Source: an uncultured bacterium (lineage in GTDB: Bacteria > Verrucomicrobiota > Kiritimatiellia > RFP12 > UBA1067). Taken from it: 64,000 nt of DNA. The notes below the pieces were generated by a model, which was not told the DNA's origin, made no database searches, and saw nothing but the letters and a program-made list of their open reading frames with translations. The stretch covers positions 18,717 through 82,716 of the forward strand of contig CACWVU010000018.1 in NCBI GenBank assembly GCA_902764415.1, given 5' to 3'. Positions 1-11,300 of this stretch are shown piece by piece. Positions within the stretch are counted from its first letter, which is position 1. Each line of letters starts with the position of its first letter. The translations under genes were made by a program, and so were the position numbers.

Positions 1-53
1 GGATGTGCGTCGACGCCTGCCCCACCGGCGCGCTGCGTCTCCTCGCCAAATGA
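1..53 (+). CDS. C-terminal end of a 4Fe-4S ferredoxin-type protein (5' truncated by window)
   Basis: The third frame from the window edge reads MCVDACPTGALRLLAK and then TGA. A Cys-x3-Cys-Pro-x-Gly-Ala pattern is the typical last part of a bacterial [4Fe-4S] ferredoxin cluster motif (CxxCxxCxxxCP), so this is the 3' end of a ferredoxin or a ferredoxin-domain oxidoreductase. Only about 17 codons are visible, so the host protein cannot be named. Its stop codon overlaps the ATG of the next gene (ATGA), which suggests translational coupling. Confidence 0.6.
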   Translation, partial: MCVDACPTGALRLLAK

Positions 54-298
54 GGACGGTTGCGACTGCCGCGGCCGCTTTGCTGGCCATGCTGGGCGCC
101 GCGGCGGCGCCGGACAGGATCTTGGTCGGCGACGCCGCGTCGCGCTGCGACTGGGAGCGCATCCGCCGCATCAACGGCGACGACCTGTCCGCGGCAGAGC
201 GCTGGGCGGCGGAGCACCCCGACTCCTGGCGCGTCCACCGGCTCCGCACCGTCAACAACTTCGACGTCCTCGAACACCCGTGGTGGCTGGCGTTCTGA
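50..298 (+). CDS. small putative secreted protein, unknown function
   Basis: The frame encodes 82 aa beginning MRTVATAAAALLAMLGAAAA, a short basic start followed by a hydrophobic stretch and small residues, which looks like a signal peptide of about 20 residues. The remaining 60 residues are polar and aromatic-rich near the end (FDVLEHPWWLAF) and match no family I recognise. I chose ATG at 50 because it overlaps the stop of the ferredoxin-type gene, a coupling used repeatedly in this window; an upstream in-frame ATG has no support. It could be a small periplasmic partner of the truncated upstream protein, but that is a guess from position only. Confidence 0.5.
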   Translation: MRTVATAAAALLAMLGAAAAPDRILVGDAASRCDWERIRRINGDDLSAAERWAAEHPDSWRVHRLRTVNNFDVLEHPWWLAF

Positions 299-320
299 GC
301 GCAAGACGACGGGGAGCGCC

Positions 321-2378
321 GTGAAGAAATCCATCATGCTGGTGTTCGCCGCGATGGCGTTGTCAGCGCGGGCGGACGTCGTGCGGACGAACGAATGCTT
401 CGCCGTGGCGTGGAACGCCGCGAACGGCGCGCTCGCCTCGCTGGTCATGAACGGCGACGCGGACCGGATGAACTGGATTGAGGGGCTCGAGTGCTGGGGC
501 GAGATCCGCACGAACGCAAGGCGCATCGACGGCGGGGACGGCTGGACCGGCGCGGCGTTCCGCGATTCCGAAAAGCTGCCGTTCAAGGGGCTCTGCGAAG
601 AGGGCGGCAAGGTCGTCTCCGTCTACGACAACGGGCTCCTCCGCGCCGAAGTCGTCCGCGAGCTCACGCGCGATGCGCTGAAGGAGCGGTATGTCTTCAC
701 GAACGTCTCGCAGGCGCCGCTCTACTTCGGGCGCGGCGACCTTGGCATCCTCGCGACCTTCAACGACGACTATGCCGGCGCGGACGAGTGCATCCGCCGG
801 CGCTGCTCGGCGCATGTCTGGTGCGGCGGCGGCAATTCGTGGGTGCGGGCGGTGAAGATGGGACCGTTCCCGACGGAGCTCGCGCTGGTGCTGAGCGAGG
901 GCTCGCTGGACTGGTACTCCGTCCGCCGCGTCGCCGCCGAAGGCTCGAACGACCGCGGCGACATCGTCCTTCATCCCGATCCGTTCGTCCTTCAGCCGGG
1001 CGAGTCGGCGGCCGTCGCCTGGACGCTTGCGGCATACGGCTGGGGTGGCTTCGACGAGGCGCTGCTCCGGCACGGCGGCGCGGTGGTGGAATTTGAGCAA
1101 GAGACGATCTTCCCGGGCGAGCAGTTCCAGGTGACGATCAGGGAGCCGGGCGGCAAGGTACGCCGCGAGACGCGTGCGCCCGAGAAGGGCATCGGCGAAT
1201 ACGCCTTCGAGTTTGCGCTGGCGGACGGACGCACGGCGCGCGCGTCCGGCTACTGCTCGCCGGCGCTCGACGACCTCGTCAAGGCGCGCGTCAGGTTCAT
1301 CGTCGCTAACCAGCAGTGCCTGGACGAGAAGAGCCCGCTCTACGGCGCGTTCCTGCCCTACGACAACGAGGATGGACGGCAGTGCTTCTCGGCGGAGTGG
1401 CGAGACATGAACGCCTGCCGCGAGCGGACGGCCATGCCGATCATGGTCGCGAAGTACCTGCAGCTGCACGGCGAGGACGCGGCGGCGCGGAGGGCGCTCG
1501 ACCTCTGGGAGCAGTTCGCCCTGCGCGAGTTCTTCGACGCCGGCACCTGTGCCGTCTACGACGGCATCGGCAAGGACCCGCGCTTCAAACGGCTCTACAA
1601 CGGCCCGCAGCTGATCGGCCTCTGGAAGGAGATGTACCTGCTCAAGCTGGAGGCGAAGTACCTCGACTGGATCGAGCGGTCGATCGCCAGCTTCTACGAT
1701 GCCGGCGGCACCAACTTCTATCCCAACGGCTGCAGCTTCTCCGAGGAGCTAGTCCTCCTTCGCTGCGCGGGGCGGGACGTCTCGCGCATCGAGCGGCAGC
1801 TGCGCGAACACGTCGCGAACATCGTCCGCAACGGCGTACGCCCGCCCGCGCACGAGGTGAAGTACGAGCAGACGATCGTCGCGCCGGCGGTGACGATACT
1901 CGCGTCCTACTCCGCGCTGGTGGAGCGGGACGAGAAGGCGGCCGCGCTCCTCCCGGACCTCGTGGACATGCTTTCGCGCTTCAACGGCAACCAGCCGGAC
2001 CACCGGCTCAACGAGATCGCGATCCGCCACTGGGACGGCTACTGGTTCGGCAAGCGCCACGTCTACGGCGACACGCTGCACCAGCACAGTGCGCTTTCGG
2101 CGCGGGCATTTTTGTGGTACGAGCGCTCCGGCGGCGACGCGGCGTGGCGCCGCCGCGCCGAGCACGCCTACCGCAACGTCCTCGCCATGTTCACGCCGGA
2201 CGGACGCGCCACCGCGGCCTACCTGCTGCCGCTCACGGTGACGATGGTGAACCGCGACGGCTCCCTGGCCGAGCCGACACGCCGGGTGTCCGGTCCCGAC
2301 CCGCTTGCCAACGACCAGGACTCAGCGCTCTACAACGCAATGGCCTCCGGCCTCTTCGGATCCTGGGGCGAGAGGTAG
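321..2378 (+). CDS. secreted alpha/alpha-toroid (six-hairpin glycosidase-like) protein
   Basis: The protein is 685 aa. GTG at 321 is chosen because GGGGAG lies 6-10 nt upstream and the product then begins with a signal peptide (MKKSIMLVFAAMALSARA). The first half is beta-rich. From about residue 340 the protein has repeated long helices with aromatic and acidic residues (LDLWEQFALREFF, YNGPQLIGLWKEMYLLKLEAKYL, HWDGYWFGKRHVYGD), the pattern of an (alpha/alpha)6 barrel as in several glycoside hydrolase and lyase families. I cannot assign a CAZy family or name catalytic residues. It converges, one base apart, on a GH99-like gene on the other strand, and both probably act on polysaccharide outside the cytoplasm. 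Confidence 0.65.
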   Translation: MKKSIMLVFAAMALSARADVVRTNECFAVAWNAANGALASLVMNGDADRMNWIEGLECWGEIRTNARRIDGGDGWTGAAFRDSEKLPFKGLCEEGGKVVSVYDNGLLRAEVVRELTRDALKERYVFTNVSQAPLYFGRGDLGILATFNDDYAGADECIRRRCSAHVWCGGGNSWVRAVKMGPFPTELALVLSEGSLDWYSVRRVAAEGSNDRGDIVLHPDPFVLQPGESAAVAWTLAAYGWGGFDEALLRHGGAVVEFEQETIFPGEQFQVTIREPGGKVRRETRAPEKGIGEYAFEFALADGRTARASGYCSPALDDLVKARVRFIVANQQCLDEKSPLYGAFLPYDNEDGRQCFSAEWRDMNACRERTAMPIMVAKYLQLHGEDAAARRALDLWEQFALREFFDAGTCAVYDGIGKDPRFKRLYNGPQLIGLWKEMYLLKLEAKYLDWIERSIASFYDAGGTNFYPNGCSFSEELVLLRCAGRDVSRIERQLREHVANIVRNGVRPPAHEVKYEQTIVAPAVTILASYSALVERDEKAAALLPDLVDMLSRFNGNQPDHRLNEIAIRHWDGYWFGKRHVYGDTLHQHSALSARAFLWYERSGGDAAWRRRAEHAYRNVLAMFTPDGRATAAYLLPLTVTMVNRDGSLAEPTRRVSGPDPLANDQDSALYNAMASGLFGSWGER

Positions 2379-2379
2379 T

Positions 2380-4062
2380 CTACTCGAAGCGCATCCAGTC
2401 GACGGCGACGCGCGCGTGCATGATGGGGCAAGCCTCGAACCAGAGCTCGTCGACTATGCCGCTCCAGTCCGGGTTGGACTTGAGGTCGACCGCGTACTCG
2501 TGGAATTCGCCGTCCGCCTGAACCGGGAGGCGCGCGACGCATTGCTTTTCGTCGATCTTGAGCCCGGGGCCGATGATTGGATGCTCTGCCGTTCCCCACT
2601 TTAGCCGCAGGTCGAGGTCCTTCACGTCGCCAGTGCCCGCCTTGGCGTTCGGCGTAATGCGCATGCGCACGCGGAAGGTCGAATATTTCGCCGCGTCGAA
2701 CGGGGCGACGCGCTGGCGGATGTTGTAGTTCCGCCGCGGAAAGTTGACCCAGAAATTGAGGCAGCCGTCCTTCGCCTCCAGCTCGCCGCCACCGTAGGGC
2801 TGGCGGTACCATCCCTCGACCGAGTCCGTGAAGTCCCAGCGCTGCGTCGGCGAGACGGCAACCAACGGCGGGTAGTCGTAGGGGCCCATGCCGACGTCCG
2901 CTGGCCGCAGGTTCTTCGGCCAGCCGCCGGCCGGCTTCTCGCAGAAGGCGTCGCGGATTGCGTCGTACATGCCGAAGCCGTATTCCTCGTTCGGCTCGAT
3001 GTAGCTTCCCTCCTGCCATTCGCTGATCGGCATCACGATGGCGTGCTTCCGCCCGTACTTGTCGCAGAACGCCTTCGCCTGGCGGCAGATCTCGGCGAAC
3101 TTCTCTGGCGTGCGGTCGGTGATGACGCGCGAGTTGGTGAAGGAGCGCGGACGGTCGTCCCAGCCGGTCGGGATGACGACCCAGAAGGGCAGGACGTCCT
3201 GCCGCGATAGCTCGTCCCAGATCTTCGGCGCGGTGGCGACGACGGCGTCGTAGCTGAACCGGTTGGGCGTCTCGCCCGGCTTCATCGCCTCGGGCGAGAG
3301 CGAAGGCGAGTAGTGCTCGATGCCGTAGTGGATGGCGGCGCGGTAGCCTTGCTCGACGCGGCGCTTTGCGTAGGCGGGGTCGAACTTCTTCGTGCGCCAC
3401 ATGTCGATCCAGCAGATGCCGGGGAGCCCGGCTTCGCGGACCATCCGCTCGCTGATGGCGAACGCGCGCTTGATGCCTTCGCCGGGCTTCAGCTTCTCGC
3501 CCTTGGCCGCGGCTTCGTCGATGAAGTCGCGGTCGAGCTTCTCGGCGTCCCAGATGCAGACCGCGGGCTTGCCGTCGATGGTGTAGTATTCGGGGGTCTT
3601 GAAGTAGTTGTCGATCCAGTACTTGGTGACGGCGATCTGGTCCTCGGTCGAGTGCGACCCCGGCTGGTTGTGGTTCGCGTACATCATGAACCACTTCAGG
3701 TACCCGCGGTATCTCGCGCGGTAGTATCCCTTCAGCCAGTGCTCGAGGCGGCGGTAGCCCTTGTTCCAGTACCAGTCGACGCAGAAGCTGGTGATGCCGT
3801 GCTCGACCGCCCACTTGATCTGCCAGTCGATCGCCTCGGGGTTGCCTTCGTCGAACCAGCCGAGGAGCGGCTTGCGCTCGGGGCAGGTCGCGGCGATTAT
3901 GTCCCATTCCGACATCTGCTCGGTGCCGGGATAGTAGATCGCGGTTATCTCGACGTCGCTCTTCGCCGGCTGAGGCTCCGGAACGTACGCGAGCGCCGTC
4001 TGGGCGCCGGTTGCGAGGCAGACCGCCGCGGCCAGCAGCCGCATTTCCGCTTTCATCTTCAT
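2380..4062 (-). CDS. secreted glycoside hydrolase family 99-like (WbsX-type) protein with C-terminal beta-sandwich
   Basis: The protein is 560 aa with a signal peptide of about 25 residues ending TGAQTALA. Residues ~35-385 form a TIM-barrel-like domain with the features of GH99-like/WbsX proteins: AIYYPG near the start, GITSFCVDWYWNKG, FMMYANHNQPG, KPAVCIWDAEKL and MPISEWQEGSYIEP. In this superfamily the barrel usually acts on alpha-mannoside-type linkages, but substrate cannot be read here. Residues ~390-560 look like a carbohydrate-binding jelly roll (RWDFTDSVEGWY through WMRFE). The ATG at 4062 follows an AGGAAAGAG ribosome-binding site. A TTGAAA/TATAAT promoter lies upstream, so the gene is probably transcribed alone, divergently from the BASS transporter. 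Confidence 0.75.
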   Translation of the reverse strand: MKMKAEMRLLAAAVCLATGAQTALAYVPEPQPAKSDVEITAIYYPGTEQMSEWDIIAATCPERKPLLGWFDEGNPEAIDWQIKWAVEHGITSFCVDWYWNKGYRRLEHWLKGYYRARYRGYLKWFMMYANHNQPGSHSTEDQIAVTKYWIDNYFKTPEYYTIDGKPAVCIWDAEKLDRDFIDEAAAKGEKLKPGEGIKRAFAISERMVREAGLPGICWIDMWRTKKFDPAYAKRRVEQGYRAAIHYGIEHYSPSLSPEAMKPGETPNRFSYDAVVATAPKIWDELSRQDVLPFWVVIPTGWDDRPRSFTNSRVITDRTPEKFAEICRQAKAFCDKYGRKHAIVMPISEWQEGSYIEPNEEYGFGMYDAIRDAFCEKPAGGWPKNLRPADVGMGPYDYPPLVAVSPTQRWDFTDSVEGWYRQPYGGGELEAKDGCLNFWVNFPRRNYNIRQRVAPFDAAKYSTFRVRMRITPNAKAGTGDVKDLDLRLKWGTAEHPIIGPGLKIDEKQCVARLPVQADGEFHEYAVDLKSNPDWSGIVDELWFEACPIMHARVAVDWMRFE

Positions 4063-4105
4063 GCTCTTTCCTTTCTCTTTTGTTGCTTGGAAATCATGGA
4101 AGGGT

Positions 4106-4135
4106 ATTATAACCTATGCCGCCCCGAGTTTTCAA
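4106..4135 (-). promoter_or_regulatory. sigma-70 promoter of the GH99-like gene
   Basis: On the minus strand TTGAAA (4135-4130) and TATAAT (4111-4106) are separated by 18 bp and lie about 45 bp before the start codon. Nothing else is visible between them and the gene except the ribosome-binding site. Confidence 0.6.
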
Positions 4136-4162
4136 TACGAAATATTGTAATCTCCCCACTTC

Positions 4163-4183
4163 ACCACGAACCACGAACCATGA
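4163..4183. repeat. heptad repeat array, 3 x ACCACGA-type
   Basis: Three consecutive 7-nt units read ACCACGA, ACCACGA, ACCATGA. The array lies in the intergenic region just upstream of the TATAAT of the BASS transporter. The same heptamer recurs as an inverted array inside ileS (46772-46864). Confidence 0.7.
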
Positions 4184-4189
4184 ATATGC

Positions 4190-4195
4190 TATAAT
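4190..4195 (+). promoter_or_regulatory. -10 element of BASS transporter promoter
   Basis: TGCTATAAT is a good -10 hexamer with a TG-type upstream extension, 38 bp before the start codon. No convincing -35 box is present; that position is occupied by the ACCACGA heptad array. Confidence 0.5.
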
Positions 4196-4233
4196 ACGCA
4201 GAAAAACTACGTAGACCGAGGAAAGGATCGAAC

Positions 4234-5217
4234 TTGGCCAGTCTCATTTCGCTTCTGCGACGGCAGGCGTTCGGGCTCGCGATACTCGCGTGCGCGGCGC
4301 TTGCGTTCTCATTTCCGTCGGCGTTTACCGAGTGGGGAGGCGTGAAGCTGACCGCGCTGGTCGTCCCGGCGATCCAGTTCATCATGTTCGGCATGGGCAC
4401 GACGCTCTCGCCCGCCGACTTCATGCGCGTCGCGAAGCGTCCCTGGGCGGTGGCGACCGGCGTGTTCCTGCAGTTCCTCGTCATGCCGGTCGTCGGCTTC
4501 CTGCTCGCGAAGTCGCTCGGCTTCTCGGGCGAGCTCGCGGCTGGCTGCGTGCTCGTCGGGTCCGTGGCCGGCGGAACGGCCTCGAACGTGATCGCCTTCC
4601 TCGCCAAGGCGGACGTCGCGCTCTCGGTGACGATGACCTGCTGCTCGACGCTTCTGTCGCCGTTCGTCACGCCGCTGGCGATGAAGGTCCTCGCCGGCTG
4701 CTTCGTCGAGATCGACGCGACAAAGATGATGTTCGAGATCCTCAAGGTCGTGATCTTCCCGATGATCGCCGGTGGGATCGTCCACCGGCTCCTGCGGCGG
4801 CAGTTCGACCGGCACAAGGCCGTCTGCGACAAGGTGCTGTCAGTGTTGTCGATGGCCGGCATCTGCTACACGATACTTGCGCTGACCGCGCCGAGCCGAG
4901 ACACCTTCGCCTCGGCGGGGTTCCTGATCATCGTTGCGGCGATGGTCCACAATACGATCGGCTATGCGAGCGGATACTGGCTCACGCGGCTCGTCGGGCG
5001 CTTCGCGCACCTCGGCGAGGCGGAGGCGCGGACGGTGGCGATAGAGGTGGGGATGCAGAACGGCGGTATGGCCGGGGCGCTCGCCGTCGGGGTCATGGGC
5101 AGCGCCGTCGCCGCGCTCCCCGCCAATGTGTTCTCGGTCTGGATGAACTTCTCCGGCTCGGTCCTGGCGAGCTTCTGGAGCCGCTCAGGGCCTCGACCCC
5201 TTGCCGACTGGGGCTAA
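4234..5217 (+). CDS. BASS-family (bile acid:sodium symporter/SBF-like) transporter
   Basis: The integral membrane protein has 327 aa and about nine to ten hydrophobic segments. Family hallmarks are FIMFGMGTTLSPADF in the second segment, a small-residue stretch with GTASNVIAFLAKAD, and AIEVGMQNGGMAGALA, the motif of SBF (PF01758) proteins that lines the substrate and sodium site. Members carry organic anions, ketopantoate or bile acids with Na+; the substrate cannot be predicted. The start is TTG at 4234, six bases after AGGAAAGGA; no better start exists near the family N-terminus. It stands alone between a divergent GH99-like gene and the TPR cluster, which has its own promoter. Confidence 0.85.
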   Translation: MASLISLLRRQAFGLAILACAALAFSFPSAFTEWGGVKLTALVVPAIQFIMFGMGTTLSPADFMRVAKRPWAVATGVFLQFLVMPVVGFLLAKSLGFSGELAAGCVLVGSVAGGTASNVIAFLAKADVALSVTMTCCSTLLSPFVTPLAMKVLAGCFVEIDATKMMFEILKVVIFPMIAGGIVHRLLRRQFDRHKAVCDKVLSVLSMAGICYTILALTAPSRDTFASAGFLIIVAAMVHNTIGYASGYWLTRLVGRFAHLGEAEARTVAIEVGMQNGGMAGALAVGVMGSAVAALPANVFSVWMNFSGSVLASFWSRSGPRPLADWG

Positions 5218-5229
5218 ATATTGTATACT
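5201..5229 (+). promoter_or_regulatory. sigma-70 promoter of the TPR cluster
   Basis: TTGCCG (5201-5206) and TATACT (5224-5229) are 17 bp apart, overlapping the end of the BASS gene. The next ~95 bp to the start codon form a leader with no obvious riboswitch. Confidence 0.6.
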
Positions 5230-5327
5230 TCTCAATAATAAGCGGGCATAGGCGTCGGCTGGCGGCTGTTTCGAACGTTTCGCCGCGTTTCGGCATTTAT
5301 GTCTGTAGGGATTCAATGGAGAAAAGC

Positions 5328-8300
5328 ATGAAAAAGACGATGATTCTGACGGCGCTCGCCGCGCTGTCCGCAACCCTCTGCGCCGAAACGCCGGCCGAGC
5401 TCGAGAAGACCTTCGACGAGGCCGTCAAGAGCGGCCGCCCGCTCACCGCCGAGCGCATGTTCACCCAGCTGCTCGAGAAGGGCGGCAAGCTCGCGCCGAT
5501 CCGCTACTACCAGGCCGCGGAGGTGTCGCGCGAGCTCGGCAAGTCCGACGACCGCGTCACCCGCCTCTCCCACTTCCTGAAGGAGGAGCAGAAGTGGACG
5601 CCGGAGGTCGAGCACGCGGCGTGGATCCTGTGCAGGGAGGCCGCCAACGCCGACGCCTTCGTGCGCATCGCCGCGAACAAGCCGGTGCCGCTCTCGCTGC
5701 ACTGGCAAGGGCTGATGCTCCTCGAGCGCTACACGCGCGAGAAGCGCGCCGCCGACTTCAAGAAGGTGGCCGAGGCGCTGCTGGAGGCGTTTCCCGATCC
5801 CAAGCTCCGCAACGACACTTTCCGCCGCGTCGCCGACATGGCGCTCGCCAACGTGCCCGGCTTCGCGGTGGCCGACGCCAAGTCGCTCATCGAGCGCTTC
5901 CCGAGCTCCAACATGAACGGCATCGAGCGGCTCCTCGCCGCCCGGGGCGGCGACTTTCCGCCGATGTGGCGGCTGCGGTTCTGCGTCAAGGCGAAGATGC
6001 TCCTGGACCCCTCTTCGTTCGAGTCGATCGCGCAGGCCGCCAGCAGCAAGGACGAGGCGGTGCTCGACGAGCTCGTGAAAGGCTGCCGCGAGCTCGAGAA
6101 GCTCGCCTGCGACGGCGAGCACCCCCGCCACGCCGCGACGCTCTACCGCGTCCGCGGGATGCTGAAGGACCGCTACTACGGCAAGGACAAGGCGGCCGAG
6201 GGATCCGCCGACCTGCTGGCGCGGTTCGAGGCCATCGCCGGCGGCAAGGTGAAGCTGCCCGACGACCAGATGCGCAACCTCGCCGCCTTCAGCGCCGACG
6301 CCGGGCGGCTCACCGCGGCGGACGCGGCGAAGCTGCGCAACAAGTACCCGAATTTCGTCCCGACCAACTACATGGGGCAGTTCGGCATCGTGGAGGCGTG
6401 CCGCGCCGCGAAGTCCTCGAAGCCCTACAAGGACTTCATGGCGAAGTATCCGTCGCACATGCGCGCCGAAGCGCGCTACCAGATGCTGCGGGTGCTCGCG
6501 GAGGTGAAGGACGTCGCCGAGGTGAAGGCCGGCTTCGAGGAGCGGCTCTTCAGGCTGAGCAACGCTGGCGTCGACTTCAACCACCTCTCCCTGTCGCTGG
6601 CGGATACGGGGCTCTCCGACAAGGACCTCGCGGCCTACCTCGCCGCGCTCTACAAGCGCACCGGTTCGCTCGGCTACTGGGACTGGTTCCAGCGCGAGAA
6701 CTGGGCCAGCCGCCGCGTCGCCGCCTTCACCGGCGATGCGGTGACGGCGTTCAGGAAGACGATCGCCAAGGACGTCAAGCCCGGCGAGCGGATGTTCGCG
6801 ATCGCGCGGGAGATGAACGGCCTCGGCCGCGGCGCCGGCAACATCGCGCCGCCGCGCGCGCACGAGCTCTTCGCCGAGGCGTGCAAGCTCTACCCCGGCC
6901 TCTACCCGGTCGAAGGCCGCTGGGACAACCCGGTCTTCGAGGCCATCCGCGCGAAGTACATGGACCTCTGCCAGTACCACCCCGAGTCCGCCGCCACTTG
7001 CGCGAAGGCGATGATCGCCAAGCTCGACCCCAAGTCCAAGAGGTTCTGGGAAGCTGGGATAACGGGCAACATATTCTGGAACATCCGCGGCAATCCCGCC
7101 GTCGCGAGCGAGGTGGCCTTCGCCAGGGTGCGGGCGACCGGCAACATGGACTATCTCGGCGGAGTGTACTTCCCGGAAACGCTCGACAAGCTGCCGCTCG
7201 ACCGCAACCTCGTCGTCAACAGCGGCGCCAAGACGTTTTCGGTGGTGGACGCGAACTGGGTCGTCAACGACGCCAGCAAGCGCCGCATCACGCCGGAGCT
7301 GGCGGCCGACATGCTGGCGATCGGCATGCCCAAGCGCGACTGGGCGAACACCGCCGAGGACTGGAACTCGCGCTTCTTCCAGACCGCCATTTCGGTGGTC
7401 AGGACCAACCCCAAGCTCTTCGAGAAGTTCCCGTTCGCGGAGCTCGCCGCGAAGATCCTCGACACCAAGGGCGTCTCCGAGAACCTGAAGCGCAACTTCC
7501 TCGTCTTCGCCACCGCGGCGGGCAGGGGGCAGGAGTTCCTCGACCGCTACGTCAAGTCGTTCGCGGCCGACGCGGCGCCGCGCAAGGTGTCGCTCCTGAG
7601 CGCGCTCCTCAGCAACGCCGACATCACGCCGTTCCCGTCCAAGGACCGCAAGGCCGACGTCTTCGGCGACCTGCTGGTGAAGGAGTACCTCCCGGCGCTC
7701 AAGGCCACGCCCGATCGCGCCGCGCCGCGCGCCGACCTCGGCTACTCCGGCTTGGTCGTCAGCAGGTTCTTCGAGTGGCGCAAGCTCGCCGAGGCCAAGG
7801 CGCGGCCCGACTACGCGAGCACCTACGCGCCGACGATCACCGAGTGCGTGCGGCTCAAGTTGGCCGGCGCGAGCGGCTGGGATGACCGCGACCGCTCGGT
7901 CGGCGGCAACTTCTACAACAACGACTACCGGATCGCGCTGAACGCGACGAACGCGGTGGCGCTCGCGGCCGTCGCCCGCACCGCCGGCTACTACAGCAAC
8001 AGCTGGTGGCTGGGGCGCGATGCGACGGAAAAACTGCTCAAGGACACGCGTGCCGCCGAGCTCTGGGAGCCGCTCTACCTGCTCGTCAGCACCCTGAACG
8101 ACCAGGACAAGGGCATCAACGCGCTGCTCGTCGAGTGCCGCGCCGAGACCTCGAAGCGGCTGCCGGGCGTCTACCCGGTCTCCGAGCGCGACCCGCTCTA
8201 TCCGCTCTACATGGCGGCGGACGAGCTCTCGAAGAACAACGTGGAGAAGGCGACCTCGCTGCTGATGAAGAACCTCACCGCCTTCGAGCGCGACGCAATC

Positions 8301-11300
8301 AGGCTGCCGCCGGACTTCGTGGCGTGGGCGGTGGACCAGATGCGCCTCGCGCGCGGCAACAACGACGAGCTGCTCGTCAAGGCGCGCGCGCTCGCCTCGC
8401 GCCTGCTGGAGGACGAGTCGAGGCTGCCGGCCGAGCTCGCCGCGTCGCTTCTCCTGACCCGCGCCGAGTGCTACCGCGACCAGCAGAACTTCGAGGTCGC
8501 CAAGCTCGAGTACCAGACGATCCGCAACAACCCGGCCTACGCCAAGACCAAGGCGGCGCGCAAGGCGATGTTCCGCTCGATCGACCTGATGATCGACACC
8601 GGCAACGCCTCCGGCGTGGAGTCGACCCTCGAATACTGGCTCTCGCAGCCCGACGCGGAGATCCAGGCGCAGGCCCACTACTTCCTCGCGCGCATCGCCT
8701 TCGACCGCAAGGACTACGAGGAGTGCCGCAAGCAGCTCAAGGAGGTGTTCTCGATCGACTACACCCACACCGACGGCCGCTTCCTGGAGGGCCGCTGGAA
8801 GCTCGCGACCGGCAACGAGGTGGACGACACCGACGTGCTCATCGGCAGCCTCTCCGACCGCACGATGATCCGCCCCGGCCAGCAGCTGGCGATCACGGTG
8901 CAGGACCGCAACCTCTCCGTCGCCGGCGGCGGCGCGTCGATCCCGGTGGTGATCACCACCAAGCCGGGCGGCGACCGCGAGAAGATCTACCTCTACCCGA
9001 CCCCGCGCGACCCGACGCTCTTCCGCGGCGTCATCGACGTGAAGCTCGGCGAGGCAGTGGTATCCAACCTGACGCTCGAGGTGATCGGCGACGACACGGC
9101 GACGTACACGATCGAGCCGGAGTACCTGAAGGCTCGCGGTCTGCCGGTCACCGAGTCGAAGGTGCTCAGGGTGGTGGACGACGCGCGGCTCGCGATCGGC
9201 GCGGGTTCGCCGCGCGACGAGGAGGGCGAGACCGAGAAGGCGCTCGAGCGGATGGTCGACTCCGGCGTCGAGTCGCGCGAGCTCGCGCGTTCGCTCCGTC
9301 CCGGCAACCCGCTCTACATCGCGGTGATGGACAAGGATCGCTCGCGCAAGGGCGAGGGCGAGGTGACGGTGTCGCTCTCGACGACCTCCGGCGACCGGCT
9401 CGACGCGGTCAGGCTCAAGGAGGTGCGCCCCTACAGCGGCATCTTCCGCGGCGTGGTGCCGACCTCGCTGCCGCCGCCGCGCGCGCACGCCTCCGACACC
9501 GCGATCGGCTACAACCCCGGCGACCTCATCAGCACCCGCCGCGACGGCGGCTGGAAGTCGCTCGCCGACGGCAAGCCCGGCAAGTGGGTCGAGGTGGACA
9601 CGATGGCGTCCCACGAGTTCTCGAACATTGTCTTCAGAACCGCGAACCCTGAGGCGCTGCGGGCGGTGAGCCTCTCCGGGCGGCTCTCGGGCGGCGAAAT
9701 CGCGCTCGGCTCGTTCCCGGCGCCGTCCGCCAAGGGCCGCGCCGGCATGCGCCGCTGGGTGGACTGGCGCAACGGCCTGCGCACGGAGCAGGCGATCCGC
9801 GACTTCTTCCGCTCGCCGCAGGCGCCGAAGCCGGTGGCGGTGACTAACGTGATGGTCAGCGCGACTGAGCGCAACCGGGCTCCTTGCGTGGCTTGCGTCA
9901 GCGGCGGGTTCAGGGCGCCGGACGACGTCAGCGTGCTGAGGTTCCGGATCGTCCCGCGCGCCACCGGCGGCGACACCTTCCGCCGGCTGTGGCTCTCGGT
10001 CATGGTCGACGGGCGCGAGGTCTACTCCGGCTACGGCGCCACCATCGCCAACCGCATCGTCACCTGCGAGATCACGCCCAAGTGCCACCTCCTCGAGGTC
10101 TTCAGCGTGCAGTACGGCGCCGCGGATGCGTGGGAGCTCTGCTGGGAGCCGGCCTACGGCGAGACGCAGCCGGTGCCGGCGGCCTGGTTCGACGACACCG
10201 CCAACCCCGAGCTCGAGGAGTTCCTCGCCGACAAGGTGAGCATCGTGCGCGTGCCCGAGGGCTTCTCGGCCACGTTCCGCGAGCCGATCCGCCTCAGGTC
10301 CTTCCGGCTCAGCGTGGTCGACCGCGTCGGACCCGACGCGAGCCTCGACAAGATCACCGCGACCGACTGGTCCGGCAACGAGATCCTGCCGGTCGAGAGC
10401 GACTTCTCCGAGGTGCAGCGCAACGACCGGCTCGAGGTCGCGCCCGGCGACCGCATCTCCGCCACCTACGTGGACGAGACGACGTCCTCCGGCCTCAAGC
10501 GCGTCCTCACCAAGACGGTGAGCTCGTCCTTCAACAACGCGTCGGTGGGCTTCTACTTCGAGGAGGTCCACGTGACCAGCTACGGCAGCCAGAGCCACCT
10601 GAACACCGCCTACCGGTTCGTCCCCGGCGACACGCTGCTGGTGGCGGTATTCGACCCTGACCAGGACCTCACCGACGAGGCCGACAAAGTCACTGTGAAG
10701 ATCGTCTCCGACTCCGGCACCGAGCGCGAGATCACGCTCGCCGAGCAGAACAAGTCGTACGGCGGCATTCCGTGGCATTCGCCCGACGACGTGTCGGGCG
10801 TCCACAGCGGATTCTTCCTGGGGCTCCTCAAGACGGCTCCGGCGGGGAACACCAACGCGGCGGCGCGGGCGGCCTTCCCGGTGACGGCCGACGACGCGCT
10901 CACGGCGTCCTACGACGACCGCGAGAACACCACCCCCGGCATTCCGTTCGTGCGCACCGCCAAGGTGGTCTCAGCGCGCGAGGAGCCGCCGGTGCTGACG
11001 CTCTACCAGACCGCGGCGAAGCGCGTCGTCGACACCTCGCACGGCGCGGAGATCCGCCTCGCGGCGCTCCGCCGCCGCGCCGGCAACGACAAGGTGACCA
11101 CGCTCTACCGCGACGTCTACAGCGCGACTCCGATGCCGCAGGAGGTGTGCGACTCCACCAACCTGATTCCGGTGAACGCGGCGGCCCCGCTGCCGATCCG
11201 CGTGGTCGAGCCCTCGCGCGCCCGCCACCGCGATTCCTACCTGGTGCTGAGCGCCGTCGCCGACAGCGAGCTCAAGCGCGCCGAGGCGGACGGCGACGAC

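Noticed and set aside
4290..5327. Upstream extension of the giant TPR gene through the BASS transporter
   Set aside because: The signal peptide, ribosome-binding site and promoter all place the start at about 5328; the upstream part overlaps a clear transporter in another frame.
5313..10805. A very long open frame (1830 codons) on the minus strand opposite the giant TPR gene
   Set aside because: It is rich in Arg/Leu/Val/Gly with no domain pattern and is the expected by-product of GC-rich third codon positions of the plus-strand gene.
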